Positions 19,175 to 27,832 of a stretch of 64,000 nucleotides of DNA are shown one piece after another (within the stretch, counting starts at the first letter, position 1; each line of letters begins with the position of its first letter). A program made the translations under genes and the position numbers. The notes under the pieces are model-generated. The model searched no databases. It was not told the DNA's origin and saw only the letters and a program-made list of their open reading frames with translations. The DNA comes from JBBSEX01 sp038239345. Lineage in GTDB: Bacteria > Acidobacteriota > Terriglobia > Bryobacterales > Bryobacteraceae. The stretch is taken from positions 1 through 64,000 of the forward strand of contig JBBSEX010000011.1 of the NCBI GenBank assembly GCA_038239345.1, given 5' to 3'.

Positions 19175-20074
19175 CTATCCTCCCGCTTCGGCTGTTTTGA
19201 GCACCGTGGTGGACGACCCAAGATTAAAACGATATCCGGGATCGAGTTCTTGAAACTCGACCAGGATCTCGTGGATATCGTATGGATGAGTCGGCTGTCC
19301 GGATGCGGCGTTGCGGACGACCTGGAAAATATGTTCCAGGCCTTGGGCATCGTCGATATCCATATCGACGCTCCATTCCGGAAGGTTGCGGGCGAAAGTA
19401 AGTTGCAAGTTGCCGTAATGGTCGGGAGTCTTGTAACTATCCACCAACGTAAATCCTGGCGAGGGTTCATGTAGCGCTTCAGACACGGCATGGAACAGGC
19501 CGCCAGTCGCGCTATGTACCACTTCCGCATGCAAAGATGCCGGAACAATCGCGAAGAGCCGATCGCCGCGCTGCTCTGTGATCTGCTGCAGGTATGCCAG
19601 CACGGGCTTGTCGCTGAGTAAGCGGGTATTCATTGCCTTGGTCACCAGGTTGAGGAAACCCGCCTTACGCAGATCGTCAAATCCGTCATACAGGGCTGGA
19701 CCCGATAGGCTGTCGATCGTGCTAGCGGCAAGCAGACGTTGCGCATCCGGATCGAGAAGCGAATGCGCCGGGAAAGTGACGCTGACGACGCGATTTTTAT
19801 TTACGGGAAGGGTCGCCACCAGTCTGGCTGACCCGCTGCTTGGAATGTTGATAAACTGGCTCACCGCTAGGTACGAAGGCGCGTCGATTTCGCTACGGTA
19901 GAGCCCCTGCGGATTGCGATACAACCCTTGAAAACGAATGACCTTCGCCGGCTTGGTGCCTCGGAACGAAGGATTATCCGCCAATGATTGATGTCTCAGG
20001 AACACATCCACGGGCTCGACGAGCTTATCGCCGTAGACATCGACGACACTTAGATTTAATATTCCGTCCGGCAT
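19175..20074 (-). CDS. Hypothetical protein, 299 residues
   Basis: No family recognised. The protein has no signal peptide or membrane segment. It starts MPDGILNLSVVDVYGDKLVE, a beta-rich domain likely to resemble Ig/carboxypeptidase-regulatory folds (VDVFLRHQSL...KVIRFQGLYRNPQGLYRSEI), followed by a mixed region (LYDGFDDLRKAGFLNLVTKA) and a C-terminal beta-rich half (GNLQLTFARNLPEWSVDMDI). It converges on groEL. The last bases are 7 nt from the groEL terminator, which could serve both strands. Confidence 0.6.
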   Translation of the reverse strand: MPDGILNLSVVDVYGDKLVEPVDVFLRHQSLADNPSFRGTKPAKVIRFQGLYRNPQGLYRSEIDAPSYLAVSQFINIPSSGSARLVATLPVNKNRVVSVTFPAHSLLDPDAQRLLAASTIDSLSGPALYDGFDDLRKAGFLNLVTKAMNTRLLSDKPVLAYLQQITEQRGDRLFAIVPASLHAEVVHSATGGLFHAVSEALHEPSPGFTLVDSYKTPDHYGNLQLTFARNLPEWSVDMDIDDAQGLEHIFQVVRNAASGQPTHPYDIHEILVEFQELDPGYRFNLGSSTTVLKTAEAGG

Positions 20075-20174
20075 AGGTTTTCTCCAGCACGATTAGCAAA
20101 GACTATCACCTTGTATTGCGCAGAGGGAGGCGATGCGGTCTTAAACGAATCGGGCGTCGGGCTATAGTGAGGAA

Positions 20175-20864
20175 ATGCCCGCCACGCCACCACGATTAGT
20201 TCCCCGCCCGAAGAACGCCGCTGAACGAAAGCTACGAGTGGTGAAGATCCTGGAGGGGCTGGATGTTTTGTATCCCCATGTCACCTGCGCGTTGCATCAT
20301 TCCAACGCCTGGGAGCTGCTGGTAGCGACCATCCTTTCCGCGCAGTGTACCGATAAGCGGGTGAACGAAGTCACTCCGGCCCTGTTCAAGAAATATCCGG
20401 CAATACAGGATTTCGCCAGCGTGCCGCAGGAGGAACTCGCGGTCGACATTCGTTCCACGGGATTCTTTAACAACAAATCGAAGTCCGTCATTGGAGCGGC
20501 GCGGAAGATTCTTTCCGACTTTAAAGGCGAGGTGCCGCAAACCATGGACGAGTTGCTGACGGTTCCCGGCGCTGCGCGCAAGACTGCCAATGTCGTTCTA
20601 GGATCGGCCTTCGGGATTGCTTCGGGCGTGGTAGTCGATACACACGTCCAACGGATTACGCGGCGGCTGGATCTGACGAAGCATACCGATCCAGTCAAGA
20701 TCGAACAGGATCTGATCAAGAGCATTCCAGCAGCAAGATGGGTCCTGTTTTCGCACCAGATAATTCATCACGGGCGATCGCTGTGCATCGCACGAAAACC
20801 GAAGTGCTCGCAATGCCTCCTCGATCCCATCTGTTATGCCAAGGACAAAACCCTCGAAAGTTAA
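20175..20864 (+). CDS. nth: Endonuclease III (DNA glycosylase/AP lyase)
   Basis: 229 residues. LVATILSAQCTDKRVNEVTP, the helix-hairpin-helix LLTVPGAARKTANVVLGSAF (with the catalytic Lys) and the catalytic Asp in VVVDTHVQRI are present. So is the 4Fe-4S cluster loop with Cys 204, 211, 214 and 220 (C-x6-C-x2-C-x5-C). It excises oxidised pyrimidines and nicks the abasic site. The N-terminus is about 15 residues longer than in E. coli (MPATPPRLVPRPKNAAERKL). One of two base-excision enzymes in the window, with mutM at 50220. Confidence 0.96.
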   Translation: MPATPPRLVPRPKNAAERKLRVVKILEGLDVLYPHVTCALHHSNAWELLVATILSAQCTDKRVNEVTPALFKKYPAIQDFASVPQEELAVDIRSTGFFNNKSKSVIGAARKILSDFKGEVPQTMDELLTVPGAARKTANVVLGSAFGIASGVVVDTHVQRITRRLDLTKHTDPVKIEQDLIKSIPAARWVLFSHQIIHHGRSLCIARKPKCSQCLLDPICYAKDKTLES

Positions 20865-20907
20865 CGCGAACTAATGGGTTATGATCTATAAATAGGAACC
20901 AAGCCCG

Positions 20908-21942
20908 TTGCCGGATATGGTCATCACCTTTGGCGAAATCATGCTCCGACTGGCACCCCCGGGGTTCGAGCGCCTGCTGCAATCTCCGCAATTTACAGCC
21001 ACCTTCGGCGGAGGCGAGGCGAACGTTGCCGTGGCGGTTGCGGGCTTCGGCATCCCGTCGCGCTTCGTCACCGTCTTACCACCGGATAATGCCATCGCCG
21101 ACGCTTTCAGCGGTGAGCTGCGGCGGTTTGGCGTGGACTCCAGCTGCCTGGTCCACGGGCCGGGACGATTCGGTATCTATTTCGTGGAAGCGGGCGCTAA
21201 TCAGCGGCCGTCCAAGGTTCTCTATGACCGCACGGGGAGCTCACTGGCCCTTGCCGCGCCGGGCGCGATCGATTGGGAAGTCGCGCTCCAAGGCGGAACC
21301 TGGTTTCATATCACCGGAATCACTCCCGCGCTCAGCCAATCCGCCGCCAATCTCGCCCTCGAAAGTGTACAGGCCGCCAAGTCGCGGGGCCTTACCGTCT
21401 CTTGTGATCTGAATTACCGTAAGAATCTCTGGAATTACGGTCGCAAACCCAGCGAAGTGATGAGCGAACTCCTTGAATATGTGGATGTAGGCATAGCAAA
21501 TGAAGAGGATTGTCAGATGTCGCTGGGCATTCAGTCGGAAGCCGACGTTCATTCTGGAGAGTTATCCACGGAACAGTACAGAAAATTGACCATTAAAGTA
21601 ATGGAGATGTATCCGAATTTGAAAAAAATGGCGGTGACATTACGGGAGTCAAAGAGTGCTTCGCACAACGGATGGTCTGCTTGTTTGAACGATGGGACTG
21701 AATTCCTAGTTAGCCGGCATTATGAGATTACCAGTATAGTGGACCGGGTGGGTGGAGGCGACTGCTTTGCGGGAGGGTTGATATACGGGTTACAGAAATA
21801 TGCTAGCGCGAAGGAAGCATTGGAGTTCGCGGTCGCAGCGTCATGCTTAAAGCACTCCATACCAGGGGACTTTAACCGATTTACCGCGACCGAAGTGGAG
21901 CAACTGATCCGGAGTGGCGGGTCCGGGCGAGTGCAGCGTTAA
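20908..21942 (+). CDS. kdgK: PfkB-family sugar kinase, probable 2-keto-3-deoxygluconate kinase
   Basis: 344 residues. It begins with the family opening ITFGEIMLRLAPP, followed by FGGGEANVAVAVAGFG (substrate site). SCDLNYRKNLW is typical of KDG kinases. The ATP/anion-hole motif DRVGGGDCFAGGLIYGL holds the catalytic Asp. The expected product phosphorylates 2-keto-3-deoxygluconate in the Entner-Doudoroff/uronate route, but the sugar is inferred. The start may be TTG 20908 or ATG 20917. From about 21530 onward the gene is visibly more AT-rich than its neighbours and than its own 5' half. A stem-loop lies just past the stop. Confidence 0.8.
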   Translation: MPDMVITFGEIMLRLAPPGFERLLQSPQFTATFGGGEANVAVAVAGFGIPSRFVTVLPPDNAIADAFSGELRRFGVDSSCLVHGPGRFGIYFVEAGANQRPSKVLYDRTGSSLALAAPGAIDWEVALQGGTWFHITGITPALSQSAANLALESVQAAKSRGLTVSCDLNYRKNLWNYGRKPSEVMSELLEYVDVGIANEEDCQMSLGIQSEADVHSGELSTEQYRKLTIKVMEMYPNLKKMAVTLRESKSASHNGWSACLNDGTEFLVSRHYEITSIVDRVGGGDCFAGGLIYGLQKYASAKEALEFAVAASCLKHSIPGDFNRFTATEVEQLIRSGGSGRVQR

Positions 21943-21949
21943 TAGGAGA

Positions 21950-21981
21950 GGCACGGGAAGCCTGTTTGAATAACCCGTGCC
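21950..21981. terminator. Inverted repeat between convergent genes, probable terminator
   Basis: GGCACGGG (21950-21957) and CCCGTGCC (21974-21981) form a perfect 8-bp stem with a 16-nt loop. A weak ATTTT follows about 10 bases later. A second stem, TTTAAAGC/GCTTTAAA (21993-22014), overlaps the end of the minus-strand gene. Together they separate the kinase gene from the convergent AT-hook gene. Confidence 0.45.
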
Positions 21982-22009
21982 GGAAATCCTATTTTAAAGC
22001 GGCTTGGCT

Positions 22010-22219
22010 TTAAAGAGAATCGGCAGCGCCTTTAGCAGCCGATTTCGGTTTGTTCTTGCTGCCTGGTGGACGGCCGCGACGTTTTACTTCGGTCATCCAT
22101 GACGGGGGACGACCCCTGCGCTTGCCTCGCGATCGAACCAAGCGTTCCAGGCTCATAATAGCTTCTTCAATCTGCTCCCGTTCCTGGCGTAAATCCGCGA
22201 GCATTTTTGTTACATCCAT
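22010..22219 (-). CDS. Small AT-hook protein with N-terminal coiled coil
   Basis: 69 residues from ATG 22219 (GGGAG 7 nt upstream). The first half is a charged helix likely to form a coiled coil (MLADLRQEREQIEEAIMSLE). The second half carries two AT-hook cores, GKRRGRPPSW and KRRGRPPGSKNKPK, which bind the minor groove of AT-rich DNA. It is thus probably a small nucleoid-associated or regulatory protein. The frame is open upstream to 22282, but the family-like start and the SD argue for 22219. A predicted promoter and a perfect 18-bp palindrome lie upstream. Confidence 0.75.
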   Translation of the reverse strand: MDVTKMLADLRQEREQIEEAIMSLERLVRSRGKRRGRPPSWMTEVKRRGRPPGSKNKPKSAAKGAADSL

Positions 22220-22323
22220 GGTGGTCTCCCGCACTCTTTGTAGTTTTCCTCTGGGATCGAAGGTGCCCGGTGCCCGTTCCAAAAAACGAACAGAAGCTAC
22301 CGTAACCGAAACCCTTCTCCTGT

Positions 22324-22352
22324 GTTTTACCTTATTTTGGACCTCATTTCAA
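22324..22352 (-). promoter_or_regulatory. Predicted sigma-70 promoter of the AT-hook gene
   Basis: Read on the minus strand, TTGAAA (22352-22347), a 17-nt spacer and TAAAAC (22329-22324) form a good -35/-10 pair. Transcription would start near 22317, leaving a leader of about 98 nt. Confidence 0.5.
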
Positions 22353-22358
22353 GTACTT

Positions 22359-22376
22359 TGTTCTGAATTCAGAACA
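22359..22376. promoter_or_regulatory. Perfect 18-bp palindrome, operator candidate
   Basis: TGTTCTGAATTCAGAACA reads identically on both strands. It ends six bases from the -35 element of the minus-strand promoter at 22324-22352, the position of an activator or repressor site. The cognate regulator is unknown; a LexA-like or XRE-like dimer would fit the symmetry. Confidence 0.6.
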
Positions 22377-22449
22377 GATCTTTAAAATAGGTCTTACAGC
22401 ACCTGTCGAAACTCCCCGTACTCGCGCTGCCTGCCAACTGCGGACTGAA

Positions 22450-23811
22450 TTAAACGGAATTCCGCTTTTTCCAATGAAAGTAAAAGGGCAAACCCGCCGC
22501 AATGATAACCAGGCCGCTGATGGACTGGCGCGGGTACGACAGAAAAGTAGTTGTAAGCAGCACCAGCGCGACCCCTACAAAAAGCACCGGAACAATAGGA
22601 TAGCCAACAATATGATAAGGACGAACCATGTCTGGACGCTTTTTTCTTAATACGATCGCCGCGGCCGCTGTCATTCCGTAAAGAATCCAACTGGCGAAGA
22701 TCACATATCGATAAAGGTCTTCAAATCTCCCGCTGAGAACGAGGATTGCCGACCACGCGCTGAGGGCCAAAATGGACACGCCGGGCGTGTGGAACTGCGG
22801 GTGAACCGCGGCCACGCTCCGAAAGAAGAGCCCGTCGCGCGCCATCGCATAAGGAACTCGGGATCCCGAAAGAATCGATCCGTTTAGCGCGGCGAAAATG
22901 GAAATCATCGCCGCGATGCTCACCGCGGCCGCTCCTTTATCACCCAGAATGTGGCGCATCATTTCCGCCGCCACGCGATCCGCCGAGGCCACCTGCTGAC
23001 TCGTCAAAACATAAAAATACGCTGCGTTTGCAAGCAGATAGATGACTATAATCGCCGCAATCCCGCCGATCAAAGCGAGCGGCAAATTGCGCTGCGGATT
23101 TTTGATTTCCGAAGAAACCATACTTACGTTGTTCCAGCCATCGTAAGCCCATAGCGCACCCACAAGTGCTGCGAAAAATCCGGCAAATCCGCCGACGGCC
23201 ACCACGCTCGACTGATAATTCGCTGTATTCCCCTGGCTCGAGCTCAGACCGATCACGATAATGCCGACAATCAGCGCAACCTTGATCACGGTGATGCCGA
23301 TCTGGATGCCGCCGCCCAACTTTACGCCGAAGTAATTAATCCCTCCAAGCAGGAAGATTACTCCCATTGCCAGCAACTGACCGTAGCGAATTTCCAGTGG
23401 GGAGCCGTTTGGACCCAGTGGAATTCCCAGTGTCAGGAAGACGTGATCGAGCTCCGGACGAAAGTTTGCTAAATATAGGAAAAATCCTGTAGCTAAAGTT
23501 GCGATCGAACCGCTTTTCGCCACCCACATCTGCGTCCAACCGTAGATAAATCCGAATAGCGGACCGTATGCTTCCCGGAGATAGACATATTCCCCGCCTG
23601 CTTCGGGCATCGCCGCCGCCAGCTCGGCATAGGTCAAGGCCCCGAATAGCGAGAGAATACCGGCGAAGATCCAGACCCCAAAAAGCATCCCCGGCGATCC
23701 AACCTCCTGGATCATCGCCTTGGGGACTAGGAAAATTCCGCTGCCGATGGTGGTGCCCACAACCATCGCGATTGCCGCCCATAAGCCCAAATCCCGTTTT
23801 AGCTCAGCCAT
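22450..23811 (-). CDS. APC-superfamily amino acid permease
   Basis: 453 residues with about 12 membrane segments. The first helix motif GTTIGSGIFLVPKAM is the unwound substrate site of the APC fold. PEAGGEYVYLREAYGPLFGFIYGW and GALWAYDGWNNVSMVSSEIKNPQRNLP are typical of LAT/SteT-like amino acid exchangers. The actual substrate is not readable. It is the second gene of a minus-strand pair: its start overlaps the end of the symporter gene by 8 bases, so the two transporters are expressed together. Confidence 0.88.
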   Translation of the reverse strand: MAELKRDLGLWAAIAMVVGTTIGSGIFLVPKAMIQEVGSPGMLFGVWIFAGILSLFGALTYAELAAAMPEAGGEYVYLREAYGPLFGFIYGWTQMWVAKSGSIATLATGFFLYLANFRPELDHVFLTLGIPLGPNGSPLEIRYGQLLAMGVIFLLGGINYFGVKLGGGIQIGITVIKVALIVGIIVIGLSSSQGNTANYQSSVVAVGGFAGFFAALVGALWAYDGWNNVSMVSSEIKNPQRNLPLALIGGIAAIIVIYLLANAAYFYVLTSQQVASADRVAAEMMRHILGDKGAAAVSIAAMISIFAALNGSILSGSRVPYAMARDGLFFRSVAAVHPQFHTPGVSILALSAWSAILVLSGRFEDLYRYVIFASWILYGMTAAAAIVLRKKRPDMVRPYHIVGYPIVPVLFVGVALVLLTTTFLSYPRQSISGLVIIAAGLPFYFHWKKRNSV

Positions 23812-25324
23812 GGATATTTTCTTGCGCCTTCCTGTCTAGCAGCATTGAAATTGCGTACCCCACGGTCACCGTCGCGGTGGTGCCAATCAGGACATACCAG
23901 GTCCAGGCGATGGTAGTTGCAAATTTAACGTACAGCATAAGACCGAGTCCGGCGACCATTCCGGCCATTGCGGAACGCTCCTGCACCCGCGTTGTCAGTA
24001 AACCCAGGAGAAAGACGCCCAGCAGCGATCCATAAACGATAGAGGCTATGGAAAGGCCCGTGGGCAGGACGTACTTGATATTCCGGGAAATTACGGCAAT
24101 TCCGAACAGTACCGCTCCCCAACCGATGGTGGTATAGCGCGCCAGCCGCAGATAATAGGCCTCTTCTCGCACCTGGCGCGACAGCGGCTTCACGAAATCC
24201 ATGATGGTCGTGGATGCCAGGGAATTTAACGCGGCGCTTAGATTCGACATCGCCGCGGCCAAAATGGCGGCGATGATTAAGCCCGCGATCCCGTGCGGTA
24301 GATTATTCCAGATAAACTCCGGGTAGATGCGGTCACTCACGGCGGGCGCAGCCAAATGACGATCGGAATAGTACACAAACAAGCTGACCCCGATGAGAAG
24401 GAACAAAGTGAACTGGAAAAATACAACCAACCAACTGGTATATAACGCCGCCCGGCTTTCCGCCTCGGATTTAGCGGAGAGTAAGCGCTGCACCATCAGT
24501 TGTTCGGTACCATGGCTCGCGGTGGTCAAAAAGCACCCGCCAATCACGCCTGCCCAAAAACTGTAGGTACGCGTAAAGAACTCCTGCGAGAAGGAAAAAC
24601 GGAAATCGAATACCTGAAACTTGTTCAATTGCCCGGCGACAGTGGCGACGTGTCCCCATCCGCCATCCACCTTTTGGAGAATTACAAAAAAGCTCAGGAT
24701 CGCGCCGGCGACATAGAGGAACATCTGGATTACGTCCGTCCAGATCACCGCCGTCATGCCACCTTCGAAGGTGTAGAAGAGTGTCAAGCAAACGATCAGG
24801 AAAATTGCGGCGATTTCGGCGGTGCCAGTATCGCTGGCCAGGCTCTGGGGAAGAACTTTGAGAAGCATCCACTGTAAGGATTCGCCCAGGATGATTGAAA
24901 TCACGATGGAGATCGCGAAGACCCGAACCCCTTCCGCCATTGCTCGTAAGACCAGGAACGACCCCGCGGTGAGCCTTCGAATATTGGGTCCGAAGCGGCG
25001 GCTCATCAGTTCGTAGGCAGTAAATAGCTCACCCCGAAAGTAGGCCGGCAGGAACAGCGTAGAGATCACGACACGAGCCAGCAGGTAACCAAGGACAACT
25101 TGCAGAAATCCGAAGTTTCCGGCGAAGGCTAAAGCCGGGGTTCCAATCACGGTGAGGGTGCTGGTTTCAGCCGAGACGATGGAGAACGCGATGGCCCACC
25201 ATGGCGCATTGCGGCCTCCGAGGAAATAATCTTTCAGGGTTTTTTGGGAGTTCTTGAATTGCGCGCCGAACCAGGTAATGCCGATTAAGTAAAGAAGAAT
25301 GACGCTCAGGTCCAGCCATCGCAT
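23804..25324 (-). CDS. Sodium:solute symporter (SSS family)
   Basis: 506 residues with about 13 membrane helices. The N-terminus LSVILLYLIGITWFGAQF, the substrate/Na-site stretch DYFLGGRNAPWWAIAFSIVSAETSTLTVIG and the SSS-type middle FYTFEGGMTAVIWTDVIQMF place it in the family that includes PutP, sialic acid and glucose carriers. The substrate is not predictable. Overlap with the permease gene (8 bases) points to a two-transporter operon, perhaps taking up a peptide or amino-acid-related compound. Confidence 0.88.
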   Translation of the reverse strand: MRWLDLSVILLYLIGITWFGAQFKNSQKTLKDYFLGGRNAPWWAIAFSIVSAETSTLTVIGTPALAFAGNFGFLQVVLGYLLARVVISTLFLPAYFRGELFTAYELMSRRFGPNIRRLTAGSFLVLRAMAEGVRVFAISIVISIILGESLQWMLLKVLPQSLASDTGTAEIAAIFLIVCLTLFYTFEGGMTAVIWTDVIQMFLYVAGAILSFFVILQKVDGGWGHVATVAGQLNKFQVFDFRFSFSQEFFTRTYSFWAGVIGGCFLTTASHGTEQLMVQRLLSAKSEAESRAALYTSWLVVFFQFTLFLLIGVSLFVYYSDRHLAAPAVSDRIYPEFIWNNLPHGIAGLIIAAILAAAMSNLSAALNSLASTTIMDFVKPLSRQVREEAYYLRLARYTTIGWGAVLFGIAVISRNIKYVLPTGLSIASIVYGSLLGVFLLGLLTTRVQERSAMAGMVAGLGLMLYVKFATTIAWTWYVLIGTTATVTVGYAISMLLDRKAQENIHG

Positions 25325-25401
25325 TCAGATTAGGATAGCGGATGCCGTAAGCGAGGGAGCCCATTCCGGAACGGAAAGTAAGTTCCCTCGCCGTGAAACA
25401 G

Positions 25402-25995
25402 CTATTTCATCGATTTCATGGAACCGGTGGACATGCCCTGTACCATCTTTAAGTGCTCCTGCAATGTCGGTAGCGTTTCTGTGGCGAACGCTTTGATATC
25501 GGCATCCTTGCCCATGCTCGATTCCTTTTGGAAGGCCGCTACATCGGTTTGATGATCCTTCAGCATATAGGCCGTGTATGACTTGTCGAAGGCGGCGCCG
25601 GACATATTCTGGAGGCGCTGCATCTCCGCTTTATCCTTGGCGGTCATGTCGCTGGGCAGGGTCATATTCTTCTTTGCCGCGATCGCTTTCAGCTTGTCGT
25701 TAGCGGCCGAGTGATCGTCTACCATCTTCTGGCCGAATTTTTTCACTCCATCGCTGGAACCCTTCTGCGCCGCTAGCTTACCCAATTCGACTTCGGCCAT
25801 CCCACCTTGCGCGGCCTCCATCGCAAACTTTTGATCTGCACTGGCCTTCATCGACATGCCTTTGGATTTTGCGCTATCGGCTTTCGACATCGTGCTATCT
25901 TGCGCCAAGGCCAATGGGGCCGGGCAGAATGCAATCCCGAGCGCTACGACTCCCGCTGCTGTACTTCCATTAAATAGTCTTCTCTTTACCGTCAT
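25402..25995 (-). CDS. Secreted DUF4142 protein (ferritin-like helical fold)
   Basis: 197 residues from ATG 25995, which has GGAGAGA at good spacing. Signal peptide (VVALGIAFCPAPLALAQ), then a DUF4142 domain with FAMEAAQGGMAEVELGKLAA, GVKKFGQKMVDDHSAANDKL and the closing HQTDVAAFQKES...LPTLQEHLKM. The His/Glu pattern resembles ferritin-like bundles; DUF4142 proteins are periplasmic and often stress-induced, with no proven activity. The domain is preceded by a Met/Ser/Lys-rich linker. Confidence 0.85.
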   Translation of the reverse strand: MTVKRRLFNGSTAAGVVALGIAFCPAPLALAQDSTMSKADSAKSKGMSMKASADQKFAMEAAQGGMAEVELGKLAAQKGSSDGVKKFGQKMVDDHSAANDKLKAIAAKKNMTLPSDMTAKDKAEMQRLQNMSGAAFDKSYTAYMLKDHQTDVAAFQKESSMGKDADIKAFATETLPTLQEHLKMVQGMSTGSMKSMK

Positions 25996-26311
25996 AATGT
26001 ATCTCTCCGACAGTTTGATCATTAATAAGGACGATTGTTTCGCGCTGTGTAATGAAGATTATGTAAGCATTGCAACCGCGCTAGAGAACTCCGCGTCCAG
26101 TCAGGTGTCGATGCGCACGATTCAGATCTTCGGGGCCCGGTTCGGCCAGCAGCGGGAACAACTTCATGCCGCACGGTTTCTAATGGGGTGGAGAGATGTA
26201 AATCGACAACCATCTATCGAGAACTTGCGGCTGCACTGGCGAGTTGGCTATACTCCGCAATTGCCAGTTGATTGTGGTGCCCTCAATGCAGCGTCCGCCG
26301 ATTCGTTTCGA

Positions 26312-27679
26312 ATGCAAGCACGCGTAGGAAAACGCGGCTCTGCCAAACGCAGCGTAAGTGTGCCGGCGAGTGGGCGATGGTTGGTGCTGGGACTGTCTTT
26401 TGTCGCGATCGCGGTGCTGTGGGGCATCGTTCCGGCTTACGGCCAGGCGAAGCAACCGCAGTGGAAAGACCGCGCGGAATTCGATCTGTACGACGCCATC
26501 ACGAAAGACTCTAACGCCGCCACACGTCTGGAAAAAATTGATACCTGGAAAAAGCAATACGCCGCAACGGAGTTCGAAGACGCTCGCAAACAGCTCTATA
26601 TAGCCACCTATCAACAGCTCAATCGGCCGGCTGATGTCTTTGTTGTTTCCAAGGACGCGCTGGCGTCGGATCCGAATAATCTGCGGGCCTTGACGGCGCT
26701 GGTCTATGGCGTATATCAGCTACCCGCTCCCACGAAGGCGGACGATCTGGATGCGGCGGAAAAAGCGGCCAACCAGATCCTGTCCAGTCTGGAAACGCTG
26801 TTTGCCGCTGATAAAAAACCGGCGGGCGGCGGCGATGAAGATTGGAATAAGAATAAAAAGCAGATTCAATTTCAGGCTCGGATGACGGTTGGTTGGGTAG
26901 CGATGATCCGCAAGGATTATGAGAACGCGGAAGTGGAATTTAAGAAGGCGCTAGCGATCGATCCGTACGCGGGGCAAGTGGATTATTGGCTTGGAACGGC
27001 AATGGTGGCGCAGAAAAAGCCGGAAAAGCAATCCGATGCTTTGTTTTATTTCGCCCGCGCTGCATCCTATGAGGGAACGGGCGCGTTGAACCTCCAAGGC
27101 CGGGGGGAAGTGCGGAAATATCTTTCCGATAAAGCTTATGCTCCGTACCACGGGTCAAAGGAAGGCTTAGACGATCTGCTGACCTACTCGATGAGCCATA
27201 CCGAGCCGGGCAGTTACCACATCGCCACGGCGAAAGAGATTGCCGAGAAAAATCAGGCGCAGGAACAGGAACTGGCCAAGCAAAATCCAGGCAGGGCTTT
27301 GTGGAACAGCATCCAGGCGGCGCTGAAAGCGGCCGATGGCCAGACTTATTTCGAGGCGAACATGAAAGGCCGGCTATTGCCCGGTGGGGCGAATGGAGTG
27401 ACGGAGTTCAAGGGAAAAATTATTTCTATGGCTCCGCCGCTAAAACCTAGGGAAGTGACCATCGCCATCGGAGACGACGTTACCGCGGATGCGGTTTTGA
27501 AGTTAGACGCAGCGCTTCCAGGAACCATGGAGCCGGGCGCGTCGATCGGCTTCCAGGGAGAAGCGGTCGCTTTTACGAAAGATCCATTCCTGGTCAGCTT
27601 CCAGGTAGAAAAGGCGAAGATCAGCGGATGGACGGGGAAAAATACTTCGGCTGTACCAGCCCGCGTGCACCGGAAGTAG
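26312..27679 (+). CDS. Secreted TPR-like protein, paralogue 1
   Basis: 455 residues from ATG 26312. The frame is open further upstream to 25856, but that region overlaps the DUF4142 start and its promoter. Signal/anchor helix WLVLGLSFVAIAVLWGIVPAYGQ. The mature part opens with WKDRAEFDLYDAITKD, followed by helical repeats (YENAEVEFKKALAIDPYAGQVDYWLGTAMV) and KKPEKQSDALFYFARA. The C-terminal ~100 residues form a beta domain (GKIISMAPPLKPREVTIAIG...GASIGFQGEAVAFTKDP). The same architecture appears in the next gene. No function is known; the role is probably periplasmic. Confidence 0.75.
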   Translation: MQARVGKRGSAKRSVSVPASGRWLVLGLSFVAIAVLWGIVPAYGQAKQPQWKDRAEFDLYDAITKDSNAATRLEKIDTWKKQYAATEFEDARKQLYIATYQQLNRPADVFVVSKDALASDPNNLRALTALVYGVYQLPAPTKADDLDAAEKAANQILSSLETLFAADKKPAGGGDEDWNKNKKQIQFQARMTVGWVAMIRKDYENAEVEFKKALAIDPYAGQVDYWLGTAMVAQKKPEKQSDALFYFARAASYEGTGALNLQGRGEVRKYLSDKAYAPYHGSKEGLDDLLTYSMSHTEPGSYHIATAKEIAEKNQAQEQELAKQNPGRALWNSIQAALKAADGQTYFEANMKGRLLPGGANGVTEFKGKIISMAPPLKPREVTIAIGDDVTADAVLKLDAALPGTMEPGASIGFQGEAVAFTKDPFLVSFQVEKAKISGWTGKNTSAVPARVHRK

Positions 27680-27832
27680 CGGATACACACAAGATTTCGG
27701 CGGACGGCGCTTTCGTCCTTCGGGTTTGTTTCGTAGAATCAAATACACAAGGTTAGGGCAGTTTTTGTCTAAGCCGAAGCGGCTGTTGGCCGCACCGTAC
27801 TACACTGAATATTTTTGAGGGGGAGGTCAGTC

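Noticed and set aside
25856..26311. N-terminal extension of the first tandem TPR gene
   Set aside because: It overlaps the start and upstream region of the DUF4142 gene on the other strand; the paralogue starts near the signal peptide.
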